Source: Candidatus Caccousia avicola (lineage in GTDB: Bacteria > Bacillota > Clostridia > Oscillospirales > Acutalibacteraceae). Taken from it: 39,771 nt of DNA. The notes below the pieces were generated by a model. It ran no database searches and had not been told where the DNA came from. It saw only the letters and a program-made list of their open reading frames with translations. The DNA is taken from assembly GCA_018712435.1 (NCBI GenBank), contig DVGZ01000014.1, positions 1 through 39,771 on the forward strand. The letters are read 5' to 3'. A program made the translations under genes and the position numbers. Shown here piece after piece: positions 31,188 to 39,742 of the stretch. The first letter of the stretch is position 1. Each line of letters starts with the position of its first letter.

Positions 31188-32864
31188 ATGCCAGGAGTCG
31201 AGTTTTTCCTTGCGTCCTCGCTGGAAAAGGTATTTCCCGGGAAACGCCCGGAGCCGTTTGAGGGGGCAATCTCCGCGTGGCGTGGGACGCGGGCGGCTGT
31301 GCAGCTTGTGTACCGGAGCGAAGGCGGCGAAGGAGGAGGACTGTCGCAGCGTTTCACCGTCTCGGTGGAGGGCGCGCCTGGGGAGCCGGAGCTGTACCGC
31401 GTGGAGCTGGTGCCCTCGGATTTCCCGTGCTGGGAGTCCTCAGAGGGCGATCCGAATTACATCACGCGCGATCCGGGCCTGTTTCCGGATTTGCTGCGTC
31501 CGCTGGAAGGGAACGTTTTGCGGCCTGTGCCGCGCCAGTACCGCAGTGTGTGGATTTCCCTTCCCGTGCCGCAGGATGCGCTGCCGGGCAGCTATGAGAT
31601 CAAAATCCGCGTCACACCCGACCCGCAGAACAGCGTGCTTCACGACGAAGCCTCTCTGCTTGTCTGCCTGCGCGTCGGAAAGGTTCGCCTTGCGCCGCAG
31701 AAGCTGCTGCACACCGAGTGGTTCCACGGTGACTGCCTTGCTTCGTATTACGGGGTAGAGCCGCTCAGCGAGGCGCACTGGAACATCCTCGAAAACTTCA
31801 TCCGGCAGGCCGGGGAACGTCACGGGATCAATCTTCTGCTGACGCCGGTGTTCACCCCGCCGCTTGATACGCTGGTGGGCGGCGAACGTCCCACGATGCA
31901 GCTGGTGAAAATCCGGCTGGACGGCGGGAAATATTCCTTTGATTTCACGGATCTGGTGCGCTGGGCGGGGATCTGTCGCGGCTGCGGGATCCCTTCGCTG
32001 GAAATTGCGCACCTGTTTACCCAGTGGGGCGCAAAAGCCACGCCGAAGATTATGGCAACGGTCGACGGGGAGGAAAAACGCATCTTCGGCTGGGACGTCC
32101 CCTCGACCGATCCGCGCTACCGCGCCTTCCTGGAAGCCTTCCTGCCCGCTCTCCTCGCGGAGCTGGAGCGCCTGGGCTACGACCGGGAGCATGTGTTCTT
32201 CCATATCTCCGACGAGCCGCGTGAGGAGGATCTGGAAGGCTATCTGGCCGCGAAGCGCCAGACGGAGGGATTGCTGGACGGCTGTCAGATGATTGACGCG
32301 CTCAGCAGCCTGGAATTTTACCGGCGCGGCGTGGTGGAGCAGCCAGTCTGCGCAAGTGACCACATTCAGCCGTTCCTGGACGCGGGCGTGAAGAATGTGT
32401 GGGTGTACTATTGCTGCTCGCAGGGAAAGCTGGTGCCGAACCGTTTCTTTGCCATGCCGAGCGCGCGCAATCGCATCATGGGCGTGCTGATGTACATGAC
32501 CGGCGTGAAGGGCTTTTTGCAATGGGGGTATAATTTCTATTACACGCAGTACTCCCGCGGGCTGGCCGATCCCTTTGCCATGACGCACTGCGATTACGCG
32601 TTCCCCTCCGGGGACGCTTTCCTCGTCTATCCCGGCCCGGACGGCGAGCCGCTGACTTCCCTGCGCGCGGAAGTGCAGAGCGAGGGCCTGACCGACCTGC
32701 GCGCTCTGCAAACGCTGGAGGCGCACGCGGGACGCGAGGCGGTAGAGCGGCTGGTTCTGGCAAACGCCGGAATGGAATCCATGAGCTATACACAGTATCC
32801 CGTTTCCGCATCGTATCTGCTGACGCTGCGGGAAGCTGTGTTTGACGCACTGGAAAAAGTGTAA
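31188..32864 (+). CDS. DUF4091 domain protein, glycoside-hydrolase-like
   Basis: The protein has 558 residues and follows GGGAGGAG. The N-terminal 150 residues are beta-rich, like a carbohydrate-binding module. The middle (about 165-450) resembles a TIM barrel with paired acidic residues (FFHISDEPREEDLEGY near residue 340). The C-terminal part has the DUF4091 pattern MGVLMYMTGVKGFLQWGYNF followed by GDAFLVYPGPDGEPLTSLRAE and EGLTDLRALQTLE. The family is unassigned enzymatically but is generally found among polysaccharide-utilisation proteins. There is no signal peptide, so it would act in the cytoplasm. Its stop is followed at once by a family 3 repeat. Confidence 0.82.
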   Translation: MPGVEFFLASSLEKVFPGKRPEPFEGAISAWRGTRAAVQLVYRSEGGEGGGLSQRFTVSVEGAPGEPELYRVELVPSDFPCWESSEGDPNYITRDPGLFPDLLRPLEGNVLRPVPRQYRSVWISLPVPQDALPGSYEIKIRVTPDPQNSVLHDEASLLVCLRVGKVRLAPQKLLHTEWFHGDCLASYYGVEPLSEAHWNILENFIRQAGERHGINLLLTPVFTPPLDTLVGGERPTMQLVKIRLDGGKYSFDFTDLVRWAGICRGCGIPSLEIAHLFTQWGAKATPKIMATVDGEEKRIFGWDVPSTDPRYRAFLEAFLPALLAELERLGYDREHVFFHISDEPREEDLEGYLAAKRQTEGLLDGCQMIDALSSLEFYRRGVVEQPVCASDHIQPFLDAGVKNVWVYYCCSQGKLVPNRFFAMPSARNRIMGVLMYMTGVKGFLQWGYNFYYTQYSRGLADPFAMTHCDYAFPSGDAFLVYPGPDGEPLTSLRAEVQSEGLTDLRALQTLEAHAGREAVERLVLANAGMESMSYTQYPVSASYLLTLREAVFDALEKV

Positions 32865-32869
32865 AACAG

Positions 32870-33051
32870 AGCAAACATGAAATTTTCGCCAGCCTTTTAT
32901 AAAAGGGCGCCGTGTGCCAGTGGCACACAAACAAGGCGCCGACCGGAGCGGGAGCGGAGACTCTGCGGGGGTCAAGGGGGCGGCGCCCCTTTGAAAAGAT
33001 TTGCGTAGCCGTAGAAAGGCGAGGAAAAAGAGCGAAGCGATTTTTTCCGAA
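32870..33051. repeat. Dispersed intergenic repeat, family 3, copy 2
   Basis: The two ends match the copy at 18012-18130 (gcaaacatgaaattttcgcc at the left, a near-identical block at 33004-33049 at the right). In between is an extra GC-rich insert of about 70 bp with a GGCGCC...GGCGCC arrangement and the hairpin GTGTGCCAGTGGCACAC. Confidence 0.75.
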
Positions 33052-33110
33052 TGGCGATCATCAGATGAAACGATTTTGCATTGCTGCGCAGAAATACTTT
33101 TGAACAGAAC

Positions 33111-33147
33111 GGAGCCCACCGGGGGAAAACCGGTGGGCTCCGTTTTT
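33111..33147. terminator. Terminator hairpin between convergent genes
   Basis: GGAGCCCACCGG and CCGGTGGGCTCC form a 12-bp stem. On the plus strand it is followed by GTTTTT. Reading from the DUF4157 gene on the minus strand it is close to the stop but followed only by a weak T tract, so it may work in both directions. Confidence 0.8.
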
Positions 33148-33164
33148 GCTGTAAAAAGAAGCTA

Positions 33165-34403
33165 TTATGCTCTCTGCGCCATTTTCTGCTGGATTTCCTG
33201 TATCAGCGCTTCATATTTTTCGACAAGAGCACGCATTTCCGGCGTCAGCGCCTGCTTGTACTCGGTGCTCTGCGCCGAGAGGGTCGGCAAAAAGAGCAGT
33301 GTGCGCATGGCTTCCTGGGCTGCTTTGGTTGCCTCCGCGCCGTGCTCGTATGTGTCTTTTTGCGCCCCAACCCGGGTAAAGGCGCCGCCTGCTGACGTGA
33401 GTATGGTTCTCATCATGTAATCCAGCACGGCGGACTGGTTTCCCTCAAATACGTCCGCGCCCTGCACCAGATTCGTCATGTTCTGAAAATATTCAATCCC
33501 CTGATCGCTCGTCAGATACGGCGCCAGCATGGTAAGCAGATCGTCCTGGATTTGATCGATCTTCCCGCCGTAATTGAACGCGCCGGGCGATCCCACGATC
33601 GTGTCCTTTTGGGTGCCGTTCATGGCGTACCGCAGATCCATTCCGCCATTTTCGAGGTTGTGAAAATACTGGGGGACGTTGTTGTAAAAGCCGGAGAGGA
33701 GATCTCCCTGATACGCTTTGTTTGCTTTTGCCTCCTGGGTTTCAGAAGTGCGCAAGTGCAGATTGGCCAGGGCGTTGGCCTTGCCGCCGCCCGTTGCCAG
33801 CATGGTGTTGGAGGCGGCGATGGTGTCATTGGCCGCGAACACATCCCGAAGATTCTGGAACGCATCCGCGCCGCCCAGCTGGCCGGGCTGCGCCTGCTCC
33901 AGACGGTTTGGAATACTGGACGCGTCCATCGTCGCGCCGCGCATGGCCTTCTGGTAAGCGACGGCCTCCGGCGAGGTGTCCGCCTGCACGGAGAGAGGGC
34001 CGGAAATGTTCATCGGCTGCTTCTTTTTGCCGAATTTTTTGCGGAACCAGTCGATCAGACCTCCCTGCATTTCGCCCTGCGGCGCGCTCTCATGCACGCC
34101 CTCCCCGCCGGACTGCTGCATGGTGTGGGTCAGCTCGTGTGCCAAAAGGCCGCGGCTGGCGGGATCGTCCTTCTGGAATACGCCCCGGCCGAAGAAAATA
34201 TCGTTGCCCTGGGCGAAGGCGTCGGCCCCCGTTCCCTCCACACGCTGGGCGGCGGATTCGTCGGTGTGGATGTTGACCTGGGAAAAATCATGCCCGAACG
34301 CGCGCGACATATCGCCCACGACGTCGGTGCTGTCCATAAAGCGGGACGCAACCTCGTTTGCTTCGCGTTCCGCGCCGAGATTTTGAAGCAGCTTTTTGCT
34401 CAT
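33165..34403 (-). CDS. DUF4157 protein with HExxH metallopeptidase motif, eCIS-associated type
   Basis: The protein has 412 residues, with ATG at 34403 after CAGGAGG. Residues about 30-100 are a DUF4157 domain: AFGHDFSQVNIHTDESA (about 35-51) and LAHELTHTMQQ with the HELTH zinc motif at 89-93. A basic patch WFRKKFGKKK is near 120. The remaining 280 residues are mostly helical and Ala/Gln-rich, without a recognised domain. DUF4157 is strongly associated with extracellular contractile injection systems (eCIS), where it occurs in cargo or processing proteins. Here the only such partner is the AAA+ ATPase upstream. There is no signal peptide. A toxin or cargo role is inference. Confidence 0.85.
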   Translation of the reverse strand: MSKKLLQNLGAEREANEVASRFMDSTDVVGDMSRAFGHDFSQVNIHTDESAAQRVEGTGADAFAQGNDIFFGRGVFQKDDPASRGLLAHELTHTMQQSGGEGVHESAPQGEMQGGLIDWFRKKFGKKKQPMNISGPLSVQADTSPEAVAYQKAMRGATMDASSIPNRLEQAQPGQLGGADAFQNLRDVFAANDTIAASNTMLATGGGKANALANLHLRTSETQEAKANKAYQGDLLSGFYNNVPQYFHNLENGGMDLRYAMNGTQKDTIVGSPGAFNYGGKIDQIQDDLLTMLAPYLTSDQGIEYFQNMTNLVQGADVFEGNQSAVLDYMMRTILTSAGGAFTRVGAQKDTYEHGAEATKAAQEAMRTLLFLPTLSAQSTEYKQALTPEMRALVEKYEALIQEIQQKMAQRA

Positions 34404-34497
34404 CGTTTTGCCTCCTGTTCTATCGGAATCCGGAAGGGCGGGACAGGCTTTGCCGCCTGCCGCGTCTCCGGCCGTTTGTCTGAAAAATGGGTGGGGA

Positions 34498-36564
34498 TCA
34501 GGTTTCGGGGGCGGGCTGCCTGCGTTCGAGCAGATCGTACAGCAGGTTTCCGTATTCCCCGAATTCCCCGGCCAGCATGACCTTGCCCTCCTTCTGCCGT
34601 TCGAGGAAAACGGCTTCGACGAGGTGGCGCATGGTGAGCGCGCCGCCGTCTGCCGCCGCCCGGTAGCAGGCGTTCAAGGCAATGTTCTTGATCTGGGAGC
34701 CGGGAAGCTCAAACCGCTCCGCCAGATAGGAGAAGTCGATCCCCTTCTGCGGGACGGACGCGGGCAGGACGGAGCGCCACAGCCGCAGGCGCAGCTCCTT
34801 GCCCGGGAGGGTGAAGGAGACGTGATAGCGGAAGCGGCGCACAAACGCGCTGTCGATGTTCGCGGCGAGGTTTGTCGCCATAAGCACCACGCCGGAATAT
34901 TCCTCCATGCGTTGGAGCAGGTACGCAACCTCGGTGTTGGCGTATTTGTCCTTCGCGTCCTTGACCTCGCTGCGCTTGCCGAGCAGCGCGTCGGCTTCGT
35001 CGAAAAACAAAATCATATTACTCTTTTCGGCGCGGTCAAACACCTCGCGCAGCCGTTTTTCCGTTTCGCCGATGTATTTGTCCACGACCTGGCTCAGGTC
35101 GATTTTATATAATTCCAGTCCGAGAGTGGAGGCCAGCACTTGCGCGGCCATGGTTTTTCCCGTGCCGGGCGGGCCGGAGAAGAGGGCGGACACGCACCGC
35201 CCGTAAGGGTATTTCGCCCGCAGACCCCAGTCGTCGAGCACCTGTCCCTGATGCTCCACCTGCGCGCAGATGGCCTGGAGCGTTTCCTTCTGGTACGGTT
35301 CCAGCTGCAAATCATCCCAGGAGAAGGTTTTCTCCACAAAGCGGATATTTTGATAACGCCCGTCGTCCAGTACCTGATAGCACAGGCGGAAGATCTCTTT
35401 TGCATCCCATGGCCCGTCGGGGTGCGTTCGCGCGAGCAGGGAGAGAATGCGGTCGATCTGTCCGGCGGTGAGCGTCATTTTTCCGGCCAGCTCGCGTGCG
35501 GGCAGGCCCTCGTCTGTTCCCAGCCGTTCCCGCGCGAGCGCCTGCCAGAGAGCTTCGCTGTCCCGCATGGAGCAGGGACGGATCGGGACGGCATGCACGA
35601 AGCAGGAGACGAAGGGGATCACGCGCACGGTTTCGCCGGTAGTGAGGAAAGCGGGGCGGCCGAAGGGGCGCAGGTCACGCTCCAGGATTCGAAGCTGTGC
35701 GGGCAGCACGCCGGATCGATCCTCGGCCTCCTGCTCCATGCCGCACAGGCACAGCAGGCGGTCCGAAAGAAGCAGTTCCCGCAGGATGCGCCGCCAGGGA
35801 TTGGCCAAAAGCCGGTTGTGCTCGCTGATTTCCCCATAGGGCACAAAGAGCACCTCGCGATCGAGCAGGCGGGCTGTCTCGCGGACCAGGAAGCGCCGTC
35901 CGCTCGTCGGTTCCCCGGAAATGTGCAGGAGGGAAAGGCCGTCCGTGCGGGACAGCAGATCCGCCGCCCGTTCCGCTTCGTCGCGCAGGCGGCAGAAGGC
36001 GGGAGCGGGTTCCGTCTGGGGAGAAAAGAGCGTGCAGAGACGGCGCAGAGCGTAATCCGGCCGGTCGTCGCCGGACAGCCAGGCAGCGAGCCGCCCGTCC
36101 GGGGCAAACGGAGATCGCAGAAAACTGGGCGCATCCGGCTGTGCTTGCAGCAGCATCTCCACGCGGTCAAAGGCGCGGCGCACCGCCGGGAGATCCTCGA
36201 TGCTTTCCATGCCGGGGCAGGCGACGCGCGCGGCAATCTCGATCGTCAAAGCGCCCTGCGGCTGTCCGAAGGCTTCCCGCAGAAGGGACAGCGCGCGCTC
36301 GTCCATCTCGATGAGCAGGGCGAGCTGGATCGCCGTGACCGCAATGGGATCGCCCCCGCACAGGTCAAACAGCCTGCGCCAGCGGGATGCAAGGAGAGGA
36401 TCGCCGGCAAACAGCTCCTCCGGCTCCTGCGGGCAGGAGTCAATTTCCTCCTGCGTCACATCCGGGGAAATCAGGCGGCTGTAGCGCGCGAAAAAAGCGC
36501 TGTCCACGCGTCCCTTGAGATACAGGGAGAGACGCAGCGCCGCCAAAGCGGCCAGTCGTTTCAA
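34498..36564 (-). CDS. Two-module AAA+ ATPase, eCIS (Afp15-like) type
   Basis: The protein has 688 residues. The start is TTG at 36564 after AGGGGGG; no ATG is in frame. Residues 1-200 are helical. A first AAA module (about 205-330) has a degenerate P-loop (SGEPTSGRRFLV instead of GxxxxGKT). The second (about 440-688) is intact: Walker A FSGPPGTGKTMAA near 465, Walker B ILFFDEADALLGKRSE near 520, sensor 1 VVLMATNLAAN near 557 and an arginine-finger region RRFRYH near 570. This layout matches the ATPase kept in contractile injection loci of the Afp/PVC type. It is followed by the DUF4157 gene 94 bases on, in one operon. Confidence 0.88.
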   Translation of the reverse strand: MKRLAALAALRLSLYLKGRVDSAFFARYSRLISPDVTQEEIDSCPQEPEELFAGDPLLASRWRRLFDLCGGDPIAVTAIQLALLIEMDERALSLLREAFGQPQGALTIEIAARVACPGMESIEDLPAVRRAFDRVEMLLQAQPDAPSFLRSPFAPDGRLAAWLSGDDRPDYALRRLCTLFSPQTEPAPAFCRLRDEAERAADLLSRTDGLSLLHISGEPTSGRRFLVRETARLLDREVLFVPYGEISEHNRLLANPWRRILRELLLSDRLLCLCGMEQEAEDRSGVLPAQLRILERDLRPFGRPAFLTTGETVRVIPFVSCFVHAVPIRPCSMRDSEALWQALARERLGTDEGLPARELAGKMTLTAGQIDRILSLLARTHPDGPWDAKEIFRLCYQVLDDGRYQNIRFVEKTFSWDDLQLEPYQKETLQAICAQVEHQGQVLDDWGLRAKYPYGRCVSALFSGPPGTGKTMAAQVLASTLGLELYKIDLSQVVDKYIGETEKRLREVFDRAEKSNMILFFDEADALLGKRSEVKDAKDKYANTEVAYLLQRMEEYSGVVLMATNLAANIDSAFVRRFRYHVSFTLPGKELRLRLWRSVLPASVPQKGIDFSYLAERFELPGSQIKNIALNACYRAAADGGALTMRHLVEAVFLERQKEGKVMLAGEFGEYGNLLYDLLERRQPAPET

Positions 36565-36596
36565 AAAGCGTCCCCCCTCATTTTTGTCTTACCTTT

Positions 36597-36625
36597 ATTG
36601 TAAAGGAGGGCGGATCGCTTGTCAA
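36597..36625 (-). promoter_or_regulatory. Consensus promoter of the AAA/DUF4157 operon
   Basis: On the minus strand: TTGACA (36625-36620), 17 bases, TACAAT (36602-36597), about 33 bases before the TTG start. It is a strong housekeeping-type promoter. Confidence 0.8.
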
Positions 36626-36668
36626 ACCAATCCCTGCTTTTTTAAGGAAATTTTAGATTTCTCCCCCT

Positions 36669-36720
36669 AAAAAACGCGCCCGCTCTTTTCGGGAACGGAT
36701 CCCTGAAAGAGCGGGCGCGA
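36669..36720 (-). terminator. Terminator of the sucrose phosphorylase gene
   Basis: On the minus strand, CGCGCCCGCTCTTTC pairs with GAAAAGAGCGGGCGCG, with an inner GGGAtccgtTCCC extension, then TTTTTT. It ends 10 bases after the stop codon. Confidence 0.9.
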
Positions 36721-36730
36721 AAAGTTTTTC

Positions 36731-38182
36731 TTACAGACCGGCGTCCACCAGCTGCAAATTGCCGTTTTCTCCGGCGAAAATCTCATAGGATTTTGTCTTG
36801 AAGTTCACTTTGAGCTCCGCGACGGAATTGCCGTTCTGGCGGCGGATGTGCAGCGAGTCGTCCGCGCAGGGCAGCAGCTCGAAGGATCCGTCAAAGGCCG
36901 GGCACTCGTTGCGGAATTTCATCATCTCCAGCAGCTTCTTCACCACGGGACGCTCCACCTCGGAGGCCACCTCTTCGGCGGTGTAGTAGTGGCGGTTGAT
37001 GTTGCGGCCTTCCTTGGTGCTTTCGAGCAGCTCAATGTCGTTGCGGCCCGCGAACATGCCCACATAGTAAACCTGCGGGATGCCGGGAGCGAAGAACTGC
37101 ACGGCGCGGGCGGCCAGATAGGCGTTGTCGTCGTCGCCCAGCGCGGAATAGTAGGTGCAGTTGACCTGGTAGATGTCCAGGTTGTTGTACAGAGCGGTGT
37201 TGTAGACTTTCTTCACGTTCGCGCCGAACTTGAAGATGTCCTCCTTGGTGCGGTCGATCTCCTCGTCCGGGAGCAGGCCGCGCACGTCCACCACGCCGAT
37301 GCCGTCGTGCGTATCGAGCGTCGTGAACTGCTTTCTCGGGCAGATGGTGAGCCAGTGCTTGAGGTACTGGGACTGTCCGTAATAGAGCGCGTTGATCAGC
37401 AGCATGGGAAGCTGGAAGTCATAGACCCAGTAGCCTTTTTCCGCGAGCTTGAGGGGCATGGAATAATGCTCGTGAATCTCCGGCAGGATCGTCGCGCCGG
37501 AGGGACGCAGGATGTCCATAACCTCGTCCAGCAGGCCCCAGACCTCCGGCTCCAGGAAGAAGCAGGAGGTGCCGGCGCGCTTGGTCGCGTAGGCGAAAGC
37601 GTCCAGACGGATGACGGAAACGCCGTGCTTCGTCAGCTCGGCAAGGTTGTCCCGCAGGAACTGCTTGCCCGTCTCGGAGGGGCAGTTGATGTCGATCTGT
37701 TCCTCGCCGAAGGTGCACCACACCTTTTCCGATGTGCCGTCCGCGAAATGGGCTTCCACATACGGGGCGCGGGGCTTGCGCTTGTAGATCGCGTCCACCT
37801 GCTCCTCGGTCGGCTCGCCGCCCTCCCAGAAATCCTTGTAGCGGATGAACAGATCGCGCCAGGGGGACTCATCCTTGCGGGCGAGGAAGTCGCGGTAATA
37901 GCTGCTCTGGGCCGAAATGTGGTTGATCATGTAGTCCGTCATCAGGTAATACCGCTCGGCAAGACCTTCCACATCCTTCCAGGTGCCGAAGGCCGGATCG
38001 ACCTCATGGTAGGTCATGGGCGCAAAGCCGCGGTCGCCGGACGAAGGGAAAAACGGCAGCAGATGGATGCCGCCGATGGCATTTCCTACATATTTGGTAA
38101 GGAGCTCCTGAAGCTCCGCGATATTCTTTCCGATGGAATCGCTGTAGGTGATCAGCATAATTTGATTGGACAGCTTTTTCAT
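36731..38182 (-). CDS. gtfA: Sucrose phosphorylase (GH13 subfamily 18)
   Basis: The protein has 483 residues, the family norm. The start at 38182 (MKKLSNQIMLITYSDS) follows AAGGAGG by 9 bases; the frame is open upstream but without a good start. It splits sucrose with phosphate into glucose 1-phosphate and fructose. Catalytic segments are visible: nucleophile Asp in VIRLDAFAYATK (near residue 190), acid/base Glu in LPEIHEHY (near 232) and the third acid in TLDTHDGIGVVDVRG (near 290). The last of these is the loop typical of sucrose phosphorylases, though a 6F-phosphate or glucosylglycerate specificity is possible. There is no signal peptide. A LacI regulator lies 89 bases upstream. Confidence 0.92.
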   Translation of the reverse strand: MKKLSNQIMLITYSDSIGKNIAELQELLTKYVGNAIGGIHLLPFFPSSGDRGFAPMTYHEVDPAFGTWKDVEGLAERYYLMTDYMINHISAQSSYYRDFLARKDESPWRDLFIRYKDFWEGGEPTEEQVDAIYKRKPRAPYVEAHFADGTSEKVWCTFGEEQIDINCPSETGKQFLRDNLAELTKHGVSVIRLDAFAYATKRAGTSCFFLEPEVWGLLDEVMDILRPSGATILPEIHEHYSMPLKLAEKGYWVYDFQLPMLLINALYYGQSQYLKHWLTICPRKQFTTLDTHDGIGVVDVRGLLPDEEIDRTKEDIFKFGANVKKVYNTALYNNLDIYQVNCTYYSALGDDDNAYLAARAVQFFAPGIPQVYYVGMFAGRNDIELLESTKEGRNINRHYYTAEEVASEVERPVVKKLLEMMKFRNECPAFDGSFELLPCADDSLHIRRQNGNSVAELKVNFKTKSYEIFAGENGNLQLVDAGL

Positions 38183-38246
38183 GGGGAAATCCTCCTTCCG
38201 TGCTGCCCCGCGCGCGGCTCTGCGGCCGGGCCGGGGACCTATTGTT

Positions 38247-38275
38247 AGACTACCATAAGGAGGGCGGTTTGTCAA
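38247..38275 (-). promoter_or_regulatory. Possible promoter of sucrose phosphorylase
   Basis: On the minus strand, TTGACA (38275-38270) overlaps the stop codon of the LacI gene. At 17 bases the -10 is poor (TAGTCT, 38252-38247). Cotranscription with the lacI-type gene is also possible. Confidence 0.4.
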
Positions 38276-39339
38276 TTTTCGGGACCCGCCGCGGCGGCCT
38301 TTTCCGGGGGCGGTGCAACGGAAGCGCGCAGATGCAGCAGACAGGGGATCGCGCACTCCCTCGGGGACTCGTCGGCGCTTTTGTTGATCTGTTCGAGAAC
38401 AAGCGCGGCGCAGCGTCTTCCCATCTCGCCCAGCGGGACTTCCACGCTCGAAAGCGGCGGGGAAAGAGCCAGACAGATGTTTTGATTATCGTAGCCGAAC
38501 ACGGACAGATCGCGCCCGACAGTCAGGCCAAGAGAGGAGCAGCAGAGGTAAACGCCGCAGGCCATCAGATCGTTGAACGCGTAGATGGCGGTGACGCCCT
38601 GTTTGATGAGTTCCCGCGCGCAGAGCAGGCCGCTCTCCTGCGACCAGTCGCCGTAGAGGGTGAAACCGGCGTTGTAGAGCACGCCGGACTGGTACAAAGC
38701 GCGCTGGAATCCGCGCAGACGCGCCTGCGCGTTTAGGCTTTCCATAGGGCCGCTGATGACGCCGATCTTCCGGTGTCCCTGCTGGATCAGGGCTAAGCCC
38801 ACCTGAAAGCTGGCGTTCTCGTCGTCAAACGCGACGCTGGAATATTGGTTGTCCGAGGGGGTGCAGTAGGCGTAGATGAAGGGCACGCTGCCGGCAGGCG
38901 GCAGATGGGGAATGCGCCGGTAGTGGTAGCCGATATAGACGATGCCCTCCACCTGCTTGGCGGCCAGATTGCGCAGCATCCGCTCAAACAGGGCGGCGTG
39001 CTCCGGCGTGTCGGTGAGGTCGTTGTCGTACCGTTTGAACAGCCGCATATTTGCAAGAACGATCTCGTACCCTTGTTCCTCGCAGAAGGATTCGATCCCG
39101 TCCACAATTTCAGGGGTGTTAAAGACCGTCAGATCCTCCGTGATGATTCCCACGGTGCGGGACCGGCGCAGCTTGAGGTTTTTGGCAAGCGTGTTCGGCT
39201 GATAGTTCAGACTGGCCGCCGCATTTAGAATTTCCTTCGCCTTGGCGGGACCGGCCGCTCCCGTTTTGCCGTTGAGCACGTTGGAGACGGTGGCGATGGA
39301 GACACCCGTCAGGCGGGCAATGTCTTTGATGGTAGCGAT
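38272..39339 (-). CDS. LacI-family repressor, probable regulator of sucrose phosphorylase
   Basis: The protein has 355 residues if started at the ATC codon at 39339. Translation from there reads IATIKDIARLTGVSIATVSN, exactly the LacI helix-turn-helix and hinge (VLNGKTGAAGPAKAKEIL, then LNYQPNTLAKNLK). A GGGGGG ribosome site is 7 bases before the ATC, the normal distance. The frame stays open to a stop at 39364-39366 but contains no ATG, GTG or TTG. The first canonical start inside (GTG at 39279) would delete the DNA-recognition helix. The ligand-binding domain (from about residue 60) is complete. It is either an unusual ATC start or a damaged start codon. Confidence 0.82.
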   Translation of the reverse strand: MATIKDIARLTGVSIATVSNVLNGKTGAAGPAKAKEILNAAASLNYQPNTLAKNLKLRRSRTVGIITEDLTVFNTPEIVDGIESFCEEQGYEIVLANMRLFKRYDNDLTDTPEHAALFERMLRNLAAKQVEGIVYIGYHYRRIPHLPPAGSVPFIYAYCTPSDNQYSSVAFDDENASFQVGLALIQQGHRKIGVISGPMESLNAQARLRGFQRALYQSGVLYNAGFTLYGDWSQESGLLCARELIKQGVTAIYAFNDLMACGVYLCCSSLGLTVGRDLSVFGYDNQNICLALSPPLSSVEVPLGEMGRRCAALVLEQINKSADESPRECAIPCLLHLRASVAPPPEKAAAAGPEN

Positions 39340-39499
39340 AAGAATTCCCCCCGGATAATCGTTTTAGTTTGCCGGTCCGCCGCGCGGCTTTGCGGAGAAG
39401 GGAGAGGAGCCGCACAAGCCGGAGCAGCGTCTCCCGATTTTTTGGGGGAGAGTAGGAAAAAAGCCGGAACTATGCGGTGGACAAGCTTATCTATTATGC

Positions 39500-39528
39500 A
39501 TGATAACAACAACTATGTAAAATTGCAA
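39500..39528 (-). promoter_or_regulatory. Promoter of the LacI-family gene
   Basis: On the minus strand: TTGCAA (39528-39523), 17 bases, TATCAT (39505-39500). The -10 overlaps an imperfect palindrome centred on ATGCAT (TTAT-x-ATGCAT-x-ATAA type, about 39493-39506) that could be an autoregulatory operator. The leader would be about 150 bases. Confidence 0.55.
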
Positions 39529-39539
39529 GAGGTTTTCCG

Positions 39540-39710
39540 AAAGCCGGTAATTTCTCTTAAAGAAAACTAATGATTTTATAATTAAATCGTTTAGGTTTTG
39601 CGTATACCATGCTATAAAGCACAAAAAATTTTTAAAATTAAATCTCTGTATTAGATAAGTATTGGTGTGTATAACTGACCTTTTTATTCATTTTTTATGA
39701 ATGCCCAACG
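39540..39710. other. AT-rich intergenic stretch with no gene seen
   Basis: The base composition turns sharply AT-rich (runs such as aattaaatcgtttag and aaaaaatttttaaaatt). I find no open frame with a ribosome site and no RNA gene. With the AT-rich left end, it marks a change from the GC-rich interior. Confidence 0.5.
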
Positions 39711-39742
39711 AAAAGGAGCAAGGTATATTTCAACCTTGCTCC
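39711..39742 (-). terminator. Terminator of a minus-strand gene beyond the right edge
   Basis: GGAGCAAGG pairs with CCTTGCTCC around a 10-base loop and, on the minus strand, runs into TTTT (39714-39711). A possible stop codon (TGA, about 39760-39762 on the minus strand) lies just before it, so the 3' end of a gene may fall in the last 30 bases. Confidence 0.6.
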
